DNA from: Lepus europaeus
Lineage: Eukaryota; Chordata; Mammalia; Lagomorpha; Leporidae
NCBI RefSeq assembly: GCF_033115175.1
Contig: NC_084831.1
Location: 13,493,138-13,557,137, forward strand
Length of the DNA stretch: 64,000 nucleotides
Reading direction: 5' to 3'
Below are positions 1-11,790 of this stretch, in pieces. Made by a program: the position numbers and the translations under genes. Each line of letters begins with the position of its first letter. Positions within the stretch are counted from its first letter, which is position 1. The notes under the pieces are model-generated. The model did not search any database. It was given only the letters and a program-made list of their open reading frames with translations, and was not told the origin of the DNA.

Positions 1-200
1 AGTGCAGACCCTGGGAAACAGTGGTGAGAACTCAAGCAACTATGTTCCTGCTACCCAGGAAGACCTGGATTGAGTTTCCAGCTCCTGGCTCCAGCTCTGG
101 CCCAGCCCCAGTCACTGCAGGTGTTTGGGGAACTGAACAAGCAGGTAGGAGTTGTGTGTGTCTGTGTGTGTGCCTCTCAAATAAAATTTTAAAAATATAA
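1..200 (+). mobile_element. C-repeat SINE, old, cut by window edge
   Basis: Only the 3' part is visible (CCTGGGAAACAGTGG, CAGCTCCTGGCTCC, a GT-rich tract in place of the CT tract, and CTCAAATAAAATTTTAAAA). Confidence 0.85.
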
Positions 201-1040
201 AGTTTCCAAAAGAAAATATTCGTGACATTCAGTTAGCAGAGATTTCTTAGAATATGAAAGGCACTGACTTTTAAAAAGATGATAAATTGCATCTGATGGG
301 AGTAAGAAGTCTGCTTTTCTAAAGATACCATTTAAGTAAAGGATGTCACAGCCATGCCACGCATGGTTTAAGCACATATAGAACATTAAATATTTGTAAA
401 AGAAAATTCCATTCTCTGTGCTGCGTAAACTTCAGTCCATCTAAGTAAGTAAATACAAATAGTGACTGGTTCAAGGGAACCAGCGGAGAGAGCGAAGAGG
501 ACCTTTGTTGAGGTTTCTGACTCCCAGGACCAGATGAGACCTGGTAACCTATTTATCTAAAGCAATCAATGTCACCGTAGTCAGAAGGACGCCAGATTGT
601 GGCCGAAAAGGAAAACAGAAGTCAAAGGCAGAGGACTCACGCCAAGCGTCTGGTCCAGCAGTGTAAAGTGAGACCGTAAGTGGGGAAAATGAATCAACAA
701 GCCTGAAGCGAGGCGGACCCAGAACAAAACGCACAGGGGGAATACAGAGGGCGGGGGCGGGGGTACTGAGCAGAGAGGCCCGGCGCAAGGCCAGTGGTGA
801 CGGAGCTCCTTCCATAGGTGCTCATCCTTGACAACCAGACACTGCTCCGCGGATCAGACACACACTATCTAATCGTGTAAGGCCTGGTCCAGTTTAAAGC
901 CTGAATTTGTCAAGGAAACGCTGATTGCCCAAGATTTCTCTCTTAGGCACCATTGGCTGGACGACCACCGATGCACTTCCATTGGACTTCAGTCTCCGCG
1001 AGCTGTTGTCCTCTACCGTGTGCCACCTGTGATCGGCACA
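201..1040. other. Unique sequence
   Basis: Nothing recognised. A GC-rich patch at 700-800 (GGGCGGGGGCGGGGG) is the only compositional feature. Confidence 0.5.
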
Positions 1041-1440
1041 GGGTGGTAGCACTAACAGGCCCATGGTCACCTTTCCCGTTTCCTCCTCCAGGGCACAAGC
1101 ATGCTCTATATTTCCCAGCATCCCTTCACTTGGCTTGTGCTCCTGTCACTGGGTTTCGACCAGTGGAGTGTTGGAAGTTCACGTGCCACCCCCAGGCACA
1201 ACTGCAAAATGCCTTTTATGTCCTATCCCACACTCTGCCTCGTCCAGCAGTTGAGTGCAGAGGATAGAAGTGAGAACTCCAAGATGAGAGAAAACTGTGT
1301 CCCCCGCTGGGGCTGTCTGCTGAAAATTTCCTATCAGGCGGCCTTGGGGGGCGGGGCGAATTCTCCTTCCTTGTAGAAAGCCACTGAGAGTTGGGAGTTG
1401 TCTGTCCAGCAGCTAGAATTACCCTGACTAATACAGGTTT
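1041..1440 (+). mobile_element. Ancient repeat relic, family uncertain
   Basis: Resembles an old mammalian LTR-like or L1-like repeat: it ends with a degenerate CCACTGAGAGTTGGGAGTTG, CAGCAGCTAGAATTACC and CTGACTAATACAG. Heavily decayed. Confidence 0.35.
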
Positions 1441-1569
1441 AAAGAGCTCCCCGGGACGGCTTCCTACAAAGCAGGAACTGCTGGGGATGATAAATCTATG
1501 CAGGATCTCTATAAAGGTGAAGGTTCCACAGATACGTCCAGGTAGAGCCCATGAGGCTGGCTTAGCCAC

Positions 1570-2035
1570 ATATGAGAATGGAGTGAAAAGTACGTTTAGG
1601 GGCTGGCGCTGTGGCGTAGCGAGTAAAGCCGCTGCTTGCAGTGCCGGCATCCCATATGGCACTGGTTCAGGTCCCAGCTGCTCCACTTCTGGTCCAGCTC
1701 TCTGCTATGGCCTGGGAAAGCAGTAGAGGATGACCCAGACGCTTGGGCCGCTGCACCCGCGTGGGAGACCTGGAAGAGGCTACTGGCTCCTGGCCTCGGA
1801 TTGGCATGGCTCCAGCCGTTGCAGCCATCTGGGGTGTGAACCGGTGGATGGAAGACCTGTCTCTCTTTCTCTCTCTCTCCCCCTCCCTCTCTGTAACTCT
1901 GCCTTTCAAATAAACAAATCTTTTTTTTTTTTAAGTATGTTTATTTTGGTTCAAAAGAAAAATTTGAATTCCATGCATAGTTTTTTCATAACTCATATTT
2001 TCATGAGCTTTCTGAAGCCCCCCGGGTAGCTGGGG
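1570..2035 (+). mobile_element. Mariner-like non-autonomous element (MITE), interrupted
   Basis: Left half at 1570-1598 and right half from 1933, with diagnostic pieces AAGTATGTTTATTTTGG, CCATGCATAGTTTTTTCATA and a terminal CATGAGCTTTCTGAAGCCC. This is the only copy here whose right half is uninterrupted. A type A SINE sits inside with TSDs. Confidence 0.6.
1599..1932 (+). mobile_element. C-repeat SINE, type A
   Basis: Complete. TSD AAGTACGTTTA (1588-1598) and AAGTATGTTTA (1933-1943) lies in the mariner-like element. Confidence 0.95.
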
Positions 2036-3053
2036 CACCAGGATTTGAGCACAGTCTGTCTGATTCCAATGCCTGTGCTTCCATCTCACGTTTCCACCTT
2101 ACCCCAAACAAAGAGGTGTTTAGGTGTTTGGTGTAATGATCATAATGATGACGAACTCTACGGTTCCGTATAATTTACTCCCTGGCACATCTGTGCTATA
2201 TATTAGTGGTGGAACTTCCATCACTGCCCACAAGCCACTGAGGGTGAATATAATGACACCCTGTCATCGCCATTTTTATGTCAACATCATCCCCAAGCAC
2301 TCAAAGGAAGGTAGTTAAAATCATTATCATTTTCTCCAGCCTGCAACTCAAATGTTTACCAGTCTGCTAAAAGATTTTTTGGGACCATGTCCTAAAGGGA
2401 CCATGCCTTTCTCCATCCACTCTCTCTTCCTTCTCAACCGTTTTACCCAGAGGAGCTTTGTAGCTTTCTTTCCTGGAATAGTGTACCTGTGTTCTCCCGA
2501 CAGTGTTGAAAGAGCAGGTGGCTGAGCCACCCTCCGGATCCTAGTTTCCTCATCTATAAAACAAGGGGCCTGAATACCTACCACAGGCCATTAAAAGGCA
2601 ATGGCCTGCTGGCATGTAGTAGGCCAGACAGGGTCTCCCACCCCCAGCAGTCCTCGTCAGCAAATCCCCATTTGCCAAACGTCAAATGATTCTTCATGTT
2701 TTATGAATACGTTTCCCAGTCTTACTGCATTGTCCGTGTGTTCTGCACCTGGTTATCTATGCCAGCCTTGCACCTCCTTGATCTTAAACTCCAGCTCTAC
2801 AGAAACTCTGTGCTTGTTAAATATTGACGAGTTTGTGGGCCGTGTTATTCACGAATTGTTTTTTAAGGATAAATCATCAAGCACTTCCCGTCCTGTGAAC
2901 TTTAGGCAAGAAGACCCCTGGAATGAAATACTGTTTTCTGTCCAGGAGAACCATTAGAGACATCATTTTAAAACGCATGGCAGTGTAATCTTAAAAATAG
3001 CATTTTAAACATCTGACTACAGAAACGTGCTCATTATAGAAAAATTACAGAAA
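2036..3053. other. Mostly unique sequence with one MIR
   Basis: No gene seen. Bases 2535-2630 match the MIR 3' half on the + strand (TAGTTTCCTCATCTATAAAAC, then GGCATGTAGTAGG). Bases 2980-3053 begin the L1M relic continued at 3361. Confidence 0.5.
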
Positions 3054-3360
3054 GGGGCTGGCCTTAAGGCAGAGTGGGTTAAGCCACTGCCTGCAACCAT
3101 GGCAACCCATATGGGAGCAGGATTGAGCCCTGGCTCTTCCACCTTCTATCTACCTCTCTGTTGATCCTCCTGGGAAAGCAGCGGAAGATGGCTCAAATAC
3201 TTGGGCCCCTGCTACCCAAGTATTTGGGCCGTCTTCCGCTGCTTTCCCAGGCACAATAGCAGGGAGCCATATTGGAAATGAAACACCTGGAACTTGAACT
3301 GGTGCTCATAGGGGATGCTGGCATTAGAGGCAGAAGCTTAACCTGCTATGCCCCACTGCC
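3054..3360. mobile_element. Fold-back C-repeat: two 5' halves joined tail to tail
   Basis: A + strand SINE 5' half (3054-3205) runs straight into a minus-strand 5' half (3215-3360). The inner 34 bases of each arm (3172-3205 and 3215-3248) are perfect complements except for two positions, around a 9-base loop. The outer arms are clearly less alike. Both CT tracts and A-tails are missing. Confidence 0.9.
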
Positions 3361-3835
3361 ATTTTTGTTAAAATCTAAACTCTTACTCTGTTTTCTATTG
3401 AACATGTATACATGTTTTACAAAAAGGCACACACATTTTTATAACCTGTTTTTTCTCACCTAGAGATACGTCAGGAATATTTTTCAGATTACTAAAGATG
3501 CTCCCATGGCATCATTTTTAGTGGTGGCTTAGCATCCATTGCATGGAGGGATTCTGATTCTTTTTTTTCCTAAAAGCAATTCCCTACTGTTGTACACCCT
3601 AGCTTATTTCTAATTTCTTCCCACTTTCAGCAATGAACGTCTTTGTATGTATCTCTCTGCTCACCTCCCCAATTATTTTCTTGGAACCCACAAGTAGAAT
3701 TTTGCAGCGAAGGAAGACCACATTGTCAAGGACAGCACATTGCTGTCTCTTGCCAGATTTCCTGTTAGAAAGTTGAGCAAAATCCTAGCCCCACCAGCAG
3801 TATATGAGAATGCTATAATAGAGGCTTTCGGCCAA
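3361..3835 (-). mobile_element. L1M 3'-end relic
   Basis: The minus strand matches ancient L1 3' sequence: CCCACCAGCAGTATATGAGAATGC near 3787 is the usual hallmark seen from the + side. The same relic flanks the fold-back SINE on the left (about 2985-3053). Confidence 0.6.
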
Positions 3836-5021
3836 GAAGATGATTATGAAAAAAAATAATCAAGAAGATAAGTGTTTGCTAAAGACTCACCCCACGCCAG
3901 CTGTGTTTATTTGTTGAACTCTATCACCATGTTCCTTGGGCCAAACACTGAAGGTCCTTTAGACTCTTAGTTTATTTAGTGCTGCTTTCAACACCCTGAA
4001 ACTTTGACCCAGGTTTTATCTGAAGGAAAGGGGGTTTTTGGTAAACACAGATTGCAGTTGGAAACTCAACCCAAGCACTTCCATTCCCTCTTCCCAGCGT
4101 GGGCTACCTCTGCTGTGTCGAACCACTGGGAAAGGGATGTTGGCCGACTTGGAGCTGAGAACTGAAGTGCTAATAGGTAATTAAATGGTTGGGGGTGAAA
4201 AAGTTCTGTCCAGAGGTGCAAAGGAAAAGGCCGATAGCAAGCCAAGGGTGTAGAGTTTCATTCCGACCTGCCCTGATAATATCACCATGGTGATGGTCTC
4301 CGCAAACAGTTGCAAAATACCGAGATGAAAAGGAATGCGCAAGTTCCACCCAGGCGATCCGGAGTTATTTTAGGGACCAAGGCAATGTCATCTGGGGTAA
4401 ATATGGAATGCAAAAATCTGTTCTTTTAATAATTATCCTCGCCTGCTTTTGTGAGGCTGAACAAAGACCTGGCAAATCAGTCGTTTGTACTAAAAGCAGC
4501 ACCAGCCCAGCGTCTTCAGGGCTCGAGGGAAAACACAGCCAAAGAAAAGGAAACCGGCTAAGAACAGATGCTGGGAGGATTCCGCTCACGCCCTGGCCTC
4601 CGAGGCTCTGCTGCGCCCTGTGTGGAGTCCAAGGGTGGAACGAGGCTGATGTTCTCGGGAAGGGTTGGTCTGGCTGAAAGGCTGGGGTCGGGACCCCAGG
4701 GAGCTGAGCTTGGTTGCCTGCCCCTGACCTTGATTCCTGGACCAGAGGCTGCAGAGGGAAGCATCTTCAAGGCCGTGTCCCGTCTCTGGGGCCTCACCAT
4801 CTGCTGTAGATGACATTTGCCGCTCCTATCCCCTTGCTGTTCTCTTTGAACCCTTGACTCAGCGAGCCTCGGTCCAGAAAAGCAGAATGAGCTATTTTTT
4901 GCACCAAGAAAAAAAAATGTGGGGCGGGGCACTTGCTGAGTTCCTTGCTGACCCTGAAATGCTTCCTCTTTGCACTTAACCCCTCACTCTTCCCTTTTTT
5001 CATTGCTTTTTCTTTTCTTTT
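3836..5021. other. SINE-free unique sequence
   Basis: No exon or repeat recognised. Bases 4170-4550 look well preserved (palindrome CACCATGGTG at about 4284, AT-rich homeobox-like words, no repeat decay), so a conserved noncoding element is possible. Confidence 0.45.
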
Positions 5022-5175
5022 TACAGTTTATTTATTTGAAAAGCAGAATGACAGGGAGAGAGAGAGCGAGCGAGTGAGCTAGTTCACTTCCCAAATGCCT
5101 ACAACAGTCTGGGCTGGGCCAGGCTGAAGCCAGGAACCATGGGCTCCCTTGGGTCTCGCACGGGAATCCAAAACC
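5022..5175 (-). mobile_element. C-repeat SINE, 5'-truncated
   Basis: Tail, GA tract and middle are present (TTTATTTATTTGAAAAGCAG to TGGGTCTCGCACGGG); the head half is absent. Confidence 0.85.
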
Positions 5176-5224
5176 CCACGCTCGCCTGAAGATGGGCATT
5201 TCTTCAGCTGGTCTGAGACAGCGG

Positions 5225-5345
5225 CTGTTTGTTCGTTCCATTGATCCAACAAATATATTTACGGAGCGTTTACCAGGATCGAGGACCTTTGCCAGGAACA
5301 GGAGCTGCCGGGGTGAACAAGATCCCAGGGCCTGGGAAACCGTCA
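5225..5345 (-). mobile_element. L2 3'-end relic
   Basis: Degenerate form of the familiar L2 end (CCAACAAATATATTTACGGAGCG). Confidence 0.5.
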
Positions 5346-5559
5346 TCTCTGGGCGGTGCGCGCAACTACCCGCTCCTTACAGAGCCTCCTCTGATTCCCC
5401 CTCTTCTTCCCCGTACTTGTCACCACAGGGCACATCGTACACGCCCTTGCTCGCTGTGTAGCTGTCAGGTTTCGCCTGCAAATGTGCCCTCTTTGAGTAT
5501 ACGTTGTCTACAGGTTTGCTGGGAATCCCAGCACCTGGAGCCGCTGAGCCTAGCACACA

Positions 5560-5910
5560 GCAGGTGTTTCTTAGTCCATTCAGGCTGTGATAAATACCAC
5601 GGGCTGGGGGGCTTAGAAACAGCAGCACTTGCACTTCTCACAGAGCCGGAGGCTGGGAAGCTAAGATCAAGGCACTCGTGGAGGTGGTGTCTGGTGAGGG
5701 CCCTCCTCCTGCTTCACAGTTGGCACCGTCTCGCTGTGGGTCCAAGGGGCTAGCTAGCTCTGGGGGTCTCTTTCCTAAGGGCACAAATCCCAATCATGAG
5801 AGCTCCATCCTCACAACCTCATCATGTCCCCAAATCCCCACCCCCTAATGCCATCACCTTAGGGGTTAGGATTGTCACAAATTAGAGGGGGGCACGAACC
5901 TTCAGATCAC
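5560..5910 (-). mobile_element. MaLR LTR relic (MLT1-like)
   Basis: Reads as a reverse-strand MaLR LTR: TTAGTCCATTCAGGCTG start, a GGAGGCTGGGAAGC middle, CCCCACCCCCTAATGCCATC and GGGGTTAGGATT. Non-coding LTR only. Confidence 0.65.
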
Positions 5911-6931
5911 AGCAGGGGGCTCCCCAAATGCTGCAGTCCTCTGGTAGAACTTTCTAGCAAGAAAGTCTCCAGGGAATGAGCTGAGACCCTGCAGGCTACA
6001 GCAAACGACAACTTCCTGAAACTGTACGGTCGACCAAGCAGGAGAGTGCCCGGAATGGGTGGGGCCCTTCACCTCTCAGAGCCCCCGGTTCCTCCTGGTG
6101 AAGGGCGGGTCGTGGCCACCTGTGGGAGTTGTGAGCATCGAGTGAGGGAATGCGAGGGAATCGCCCGGTCCAGGACCTGCACATGCCTGGGGAGGACCAT
6201 GATGGCTTGCTGCTGGAGCCTCCTAATTATTACCACGGCCACTTCACTGACAAGGAAAGCGGGGCACACAGAGGCTCCGTACTTTGCCCGCTGTAGGTCA
6301 GGCAGGGCTGGGACCTCTGATAGGGACCGAATTCCAAACACAGTGCCCTACCTATCAGCCCCTACCTGCCCACCCTGGAAGGCCCGCTGGATTCTTCCTG
6401 CAGCCTCCCTCTGCCGGTCCACCTGTTGATCTGTCTTAGCACCTACTGCTCTGGGGAGATGCAGGTCTAAGGGGGGGATTGGGCGTTTGGTCAGTGGGTG
6501 AAGGATGAACCCCCATCCAGCCGCCTCCCAGCCCACGCTGCAGCTCCCCGCAGTGCCTGCCCCTGCTCTGACGCCCTAGGGATGCCCTGTCTGCCAGCGT
6601 CTGAGCCAATGGGGATTCTGATCCAAGGAGACTCATTAGCATAAACAAATCTGAAAGGTTCTCAAAATCGAAAGGTTCTCAGAACCCTGACTAGACGAGA
6701 AAGACTACCAGTGACAAACTTGCTAAAAATAATCAGCGTTTTTCAAAAAGCTGTAGTAGTGTCAGGTGTCATTCATTCGGCATCTCTTCAGTGCCAGGCA
6801 GCATGAGAGTCAATTTCCAAATGCCCAATCCTGACAGCCGGGAAAAGCAAATATTATCATTCCTTCTTTGAGATGAAAAGTTGAGGTTTTTCAGAGGTCT
6901 CCTGACTTCTAAGTGATGAACACCTGGGAAT
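5911..6931. other. Unique sequence with two MIR-like relics
   Basis: MIR-like minus-strand pieces at about 6200-6335 and 6760-6930 (CATTCATTCGGCATCTC; ATTATCATTCC). Otherwise nothing recognised. AGCAGGGGGCTCCCC at 5911 resembles half of a CTCF core. Confidence 0.4.
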
Positions 6932-7240
6932 TTTTGAAGACGTTTATTTATTTGAAAGGCAGCGTGACAGAGGAAGACGGACAGACCCTTCCACCTGCTG
7001 AATCTCTCCCCAAATGCCTGCAGCAGCTGGGGTTGGGCCGGGTCAAAGCCAGGAGCCGATAACTCCTTCGGAGCCTCCCACGTGGACAGTGGGGACCCCA
7101 AGTGCTTGGGCCATCATCTGCTGCCTCCCAGGCACACCAACAGGAAGGTCTGAGAGTGGAGCAGCCAGGACTCAAGGCCCAGGACTGAGGTTCAAGTCTC
7201 TTGGTTTCAAAGCTCGTGTTCCTCTGTTGCACTAAGATAG
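6932..7240 (-). mobile_element. C-repeat SINE, type O
   Basis: Diverged but near complete, from GTTTATTTATTTGAAAGGCAG to a decayed head near 7240; no clear TSD. Confidence 0.85.
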
Positions 7241-7640
7241 GGGAGTGGGGGGAGCTATGTGCTTCAGGACACCCATCCCAGCATCCTAAGAAACACAAAC
7301 ATAGGGCCCGGCTCTGAGAATTATAGTGAGTGTAGTTAGGAGAGTGTTTTGCAGTCATCAGAAATGATAGGGAGAATATGATGACACAGAAAAGCACTTG
7401 CGATGACTGAGAAGCGTAGAATGCAAAATGTGCGCCCGTGGAGACGACAGTGCCAAAGGATCCGTGTGCAGGATAGCCATGCTTGAGTAAAAGACAGGAA
7501 GGGAATGTGCACGCATGATCATAACTGTACAGTGGGGTTCACAGGGACGCTTTTCCCTTTCTGTAATGCCAAGAAATTGGTTTTGCAATTTACAAATTAA
7601 AAAAAAAAAAAAGGTCTCAGACACTCTTGCCAGAAGTTCT
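7241..7640. other. Unique sequence
   Basis: Nothing recognised beyond an A-run at 7598-7611. Confidence 0.45.
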
Positions 7641-7800
7641 ATAGCTTTGCCCTCAGAGCACGCAACACAACAGGTATTGTGGGAAATTGGTAATGAGATG
7701 GATAGCTTGCTGTCAGCAGCTCTCCAGCCCTGGAGACCCACCCGCTTCCAAACTGAAGCCTTCCCTGACCAACCAAGCACTGGGTATTGTTCTCCTGTAT
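7641..7800 (+). mobile_element. L2 3' relic
   Basis: Contains the L2 hallmark GAAGCCTTCCCTGACC at about 7757. Confidence 0.45.
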
Positions 7801-7834
7801 TGTTCTGTCCGCTAACGCCACGCTGCAGTTAGAA

Positions 7835-8035
7835 CTGCTCTGTTCAGTGCGGTGGCCATTGCCACTCGTGGGTATTTAAGCTCGAATTAGCATCAATGAA
7901 GCACTAACGCAGTTCCGCCCTTGCACTGGTCATGCTCCCAGGGCACAGCAGCCACAGGCGGCGGCTGCTGTGGAAAGTATAGACAGAAAACATTTCCATC
8001 CCAGCAGGAAGTTCTGTTAGGTTGCACTGATCTAA
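7835..8035. mobile_element. MER5A-like hAT-Charlie relic
   Basis: Left end CAGTGCGGTGGCCATTGCCAC and right end AAACATTTCCATC with AGTTCTGTTAGGTTGCAC fit a MER5A-type non-autonomous hAT element. Confidence 0.5.
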
Positions 8036-8247
8036 CATCTAGAAGACAATCACCAGAAATCTAGAAATCTCTTCTAGAAAAAAAATGATCCCCAGCCTCT
8101 TGTGATCAATGGATTGACTGGACAATGACTTCCATCCTGAGATTTTACTCTACTCTCTGGAAAGTGCAAGGGTTAGAAAATTAAGGCTAACTCCTCCCCA
8201 CTAGCAGGTGGGTCTCCAACTATGGTTATGTATGTATTTTAAATATT

Positions 8248-8590
8248 GGGGCCAGTGCCATGGCGTAGTGGGTAAAGCCGCTGCCTGCAATGCTAGCATC
8301 CCATATGGGTGCTGGTTCAAGTCCCTGTTGCTCCATTTTTGATCCAGCTCTCTGCTGTGGCCTTGGAAAGCAGTGGGAGATGGCCCAAGTCCTTGGGCCC
8401 CTGCACCGCATGGGAGACCAGGAGAACTCCTGGCTCCTGGCTCCTGGCTCCTGGCTTCGGATCAGTGCAGCTCTGGCCATTGTGGCCAGTTGGGAAGTGA
8501 ACCAGCGGATGGAAGACCTCTCTCTCTCTCTCTCTCTGCCTCTCTTTCTCTCTCTGTGTAACTCTGACTTTCAAATAAATAAATATTAAA
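8248..8590 (+). mobile_element. C-repeat SINE, type A
   Basis: Complete; carries four CTCCTGG units (8426-8455) instead of the usual two. Tail-to-tail with the next SINE. Confidence 0.95.
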
Positions 8591-8905
8591 AATGATTTAT
8601 TTTATTTATTTGAAAGGCAAAGTGGCAGAAGAGAGGGAGAGACAGAGAGAAATAGATCTTCCATCTGCTGGTTCACGCCCCCAAATGGCTGCAACATCAG
8701 GAGCTGGGCCAGGCCAGAGCCAGGAGCCAGCAACTCCATCAGGGTCTTCTGTGTGCGTGATGCCACCCTACTACTTTGAGCCTTCTTCCACAGCTTTCTC
8801 AGGTGCATTAACAGGGAGCTGGATTGGAAGTGGAGCAACCAGAACTTGAACCTGCACTCTGATGTGGGATGTTGGCTTAACCTGCGGTGTCCCAATGCCG
8901 GCCCC
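8591..8905 (-). mobile_element. C-repeat SINE
   Basis: Complete, from AAAAATGATTTATTTTATTT to ATGCCGGCCCCC; abuts the tail of the preceding copy. Confidence 0.95.
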
Positions 8906-8934
8906 CAGTTTCATAGTTATTTAAAAATGCTTTG

Positions 8935-9205
8935 CAAGGTGGGCATTCAGACTAGTGGTCCCATGCTGTAATGCCTGAGTTTGACACTGAGCTCCACCCC
9001 TGACTGCACCTTCATGCCGGGGAGACAGCAACCACGGCTCTGGAAACTGGGTTCCACCTGGGAGACTTGGATTGCGTTCCCAGCGCCCAGCTTCTGGCTT
9101 TGGCCGCCGGCCTGGGGCCGTTGCAAACATTTGGGGAGGATAAACTAACAGATGAGAGCTTTCTTTCCGTATCTCTCAAACAAATAAGTAAAAAAAAAAT
9201 TTTTC
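8935..9205 (+). mobile_element. C-repeat SINE, type O
   Basis: GTGGGCATTCAGACTAG head and CATTTGGGGAGGATAAACTAAC near the 3' end; the CT tract is nearly lost. Confidence 0.8.
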
Positions 9206-9354
9206 TAAGAAAGTTCAGGTTATCTCAGAATTATGTTTAAGAAACCAAAAATAAAAATACTTTACGAAATAGAGATGGGTCAGGCATAGAGGAAGAGGGA
9301 GGGAGGATAATAATTAGTGTTGGCACAATTTTAAAAATTATGAATGCTACCAAC

Positions 9355-9530
9355 AGAAGTGACTTGCTAAGTCCCCTGGGTGCCAAGCAGTGACTATTTG
9401 ATCTTAGTTAATCTTCACAACTCTGCATGGCAGGCTTTATTCCATCGGATACTAAGTGAAGACAGCAAAGGCCGAAGAAGGCGAGAAACTTACTCCATAT
9501 TGTGAGTCAGGATCCATGGCTGCAGCCTCC
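9355..9530 (-). mobile_element. MIR SINE remnant
   Basis: TTAGTTAATCTTCACAACTC and a decayed GAGGAAACTGAGGC-like core support MIR. Confidence 0.45.
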
Positions 9531-9548
9531 AAGGCTATTGTACTTTCT

Positions 9549-9893
9549 TTTTTTTTTTTTTTTTTTTTTGACAGGCAGAGTGGACAGTGAGAGAGAGACA
9601 GAGAGAAAAGTCTTCCTTGTGCCGTTGGTTCACCCTCCAATGGCCGCCGCGGTAGCGCGCTGCGGCCGGCGCACCGCGCTGATCCGATGGCAGGAGCCAG
9701 GTGCTTCTCCTGGTCTCCCATGGGGTGCAGGGCCCAAGCACTTGGGCCATCCTCCATTGCACTCCCTGGCCACAGCAGAGAGCTGGCCTGGAAGAGGGGC
9801 AACGGGACAGGATCGGTGCCCCGACCGGGACTAGAACCCGGTGTACCGGCGCCACAAGGCGGAGGATTAGCCTAGTGAGCCACGGCGCCGGCT
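9549..9893 (-). mobile_element. C-repeat SINE, type Y
   Basis: Complete. TSD GGCTATTGTACTTTCT at 9533-9548 and 9894-9908. Confidence 0.97.
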
Positions 9894-9908
9894 GGCTATT
9901 GTACTTTC

Positions 9909-10170
9909 TACTGTACTAACGTGCCTTATGGAGGAGTCCAGACTTCACAGATTCTGATTGGCGCTGCTTAGCTAGCAGCCTACCCCTGGGCCTGTCATGT
10001 TGGATGGAAAGACTGGCTACTGTGATTGGTCAGGCATAGGTCATTGCCCACCGTGTACACTGGTAGGGGTAGTGACTCGCAGTTCTGCTAGAACCACGTA
10101 AGATCTGGGAAAGGCGGTTGCCAAACAGAGAGAAGGCTGGTGCAGACAGAAACAACTGCTATTCACTGCT
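9909..10170 (+). mobile_element. L1M 3'-UTR relic
   Basis: CTGATTGGTCAGGCATAGGTC and AACAACTGCTATTCAC resemble the ancient L1 3' region; a related copy lies at 23250-23660. Confidence 0.5.
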
Positions 10171-11427
10171 TTTTAACTCCATTGGTATAAATCCTAGTGG
10201 ACCTCCCCAGGTGCTGAGCCCGTAAGTTCTCCAGATCATTTCAAAGAACCATAGCAGCAATCCCAACCAGTTTTTGCTGAGGGCCTGGGAGCTGCGGCAT
10301 GTTCATTTCTCGTGCATTGCTCTCCTTCGGGCTTGGTCTCCGTTCTCCAGTGATGCTGGGCTTGTTTTCCTGTGTTGGGTAGAAACAGCGGATCTTTTCT
10401 GGACACTCAGACTTGACCTTGCGAGGTTCTCTGTGGCCTGTTTCCCACACACAGCTGGCCCACCTCCTGCACTGTGCTCCCGACTAATTCAAGTCAGCCA
10501 CACACGGAACAGCGAATGCTTTGCCCTGAAGCCTGCACTCTCTTTGGGAATTAAATAAATCAGATATTCACACACAGGATTCCTCATGAAGGTTGGGCAC
10601 CAAGAGGCAATGCTGAAATCAAACTTAGTCTACACCATCCAGGCTGGGGGCTGGGCAGTTGACCAAAGGCTGAACCAAATGCCCTCCAGAGGGCTCTGGA
10701 GAGAGCGGAGAGGTCTGAGCTCCAACAGTCAGGGAGCAGGAGGAATGTCCCCGAGCCGTGGCTTCTCCTGGATGGGATCCAGTCTGCACAAGAGCCGCTG
10801 GGGACCCATGTTGTCTAAGTAAACACGGATTCCTTAACGAGTTTCCACACTCAGGAACAGAGCAAGTGTTTGGTTTGAACAGGCTGTGCTCTGTAAATCT
10901 CCACTTGCAGATCACCAGGGCCCCGTGTAAATATTTTAGCTACAGATGGAGAGAACGCAATTGTTTTTGAAATCCCATCACTTCATTCCTGGACTTCTAA
11001 TGAATTATGTGTTGTCTCTATTTGGTGTTAGACTCAAAATGAATTATGTGTTATTTCTATTTGTTGGGAGGTCCAATTCTCTACTTCGATTGTACGCCTC
11101 TGCTGGGACCGTGGGGGTTTAGGGAGGGCCCAGTAAGTCACATGCTACTTTTTTCCTGCTTGAATTTGGCACAAAATGGAGGGAAGACATAAGAATCAAG
11201 TAGGTAGACTGAAAATATCATTCTGTTACCAGTAAAGAGGATGATAGACTGGCTTTAGCAGGGTTTCTAATTCCTCACTCTCCAGCTAGGGAGGTTTAGC
11301 CTCACAGTCTGAGACAGCATGGTGCTGGGGTAGATCCAGGCCTGGGGGTAGAGCCTGCGCCACAGGACTTCAGGCTCAGAGGAGCCGAAGAGAACGGCCG
11401 TGGCCAAAGGGAACGAAGGGGAGAAGG
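10171..11427. other. SINE-free unique sequence
   Basis: No gene or classified repeat recognised. Holds a short tandem duplication (AATGAATTATGTGTT at 10999 and 11038, period 39). Confidence 0.5.
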
Positions 11428-11790
11428 CGCCGTCTTGGTCTGCTTCCTGACATTATAGCAGGATACCGGGGACAGGGCAAGTTACAAAGGAAAGAGGCTT
11501 ATTCTGGCTCTGGTCTGGAAGTCCGAGAGCATGGCGTTAGCATCCGTTAAGCCTCTGATGGCAGCTCAGCTCACGGTAGAAAGCAGAAGGGCAAGCAGGC
11601 AGGTGCAGGGGACAGGAGGGGACGCACTCTCACCATAACCACCCACCTACTCTTGTGGGGACTTCCTGAGGGCAGAGCCCCCAGGGCCCAAACACCTCTT
11701 GAAAGTTCCATCATTTCTCTGTATGATGACATCAGCAATTAAGTTTCAACGTGAGTTCTGGTGGAGACAAACCGCATCCAGACTAGACGG
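11428..11790 (-). mobile_element. MaLR LTR relic (MST/THE1-like)
   Basis: Reverse-strand MaLR words in order: CTTGGTCTGCTTCCTGACA, AAAGAGGCTTATTCTGGCTC, GGGGACTTCCTGAGGGCAGA, CAATTAAGTTTCAACGTGAG. Non-coding. Confidence 0.75.

Noticed and set aside
5560..5910. Intact endogenous retrovirus near the MaLR LTR relics
   Set aside because: Only decayed non-coding LTR pieces are visible (also at 11428, 18865 and 53675); no internal gag/pol-like region.
8590..8595. Tail-to-tail SINEs at 8248-8905 as a second fold-back element
   Set aside because: Both copies are full length with their own tails, so two independent insertions explain them, unlike 3054-3360.
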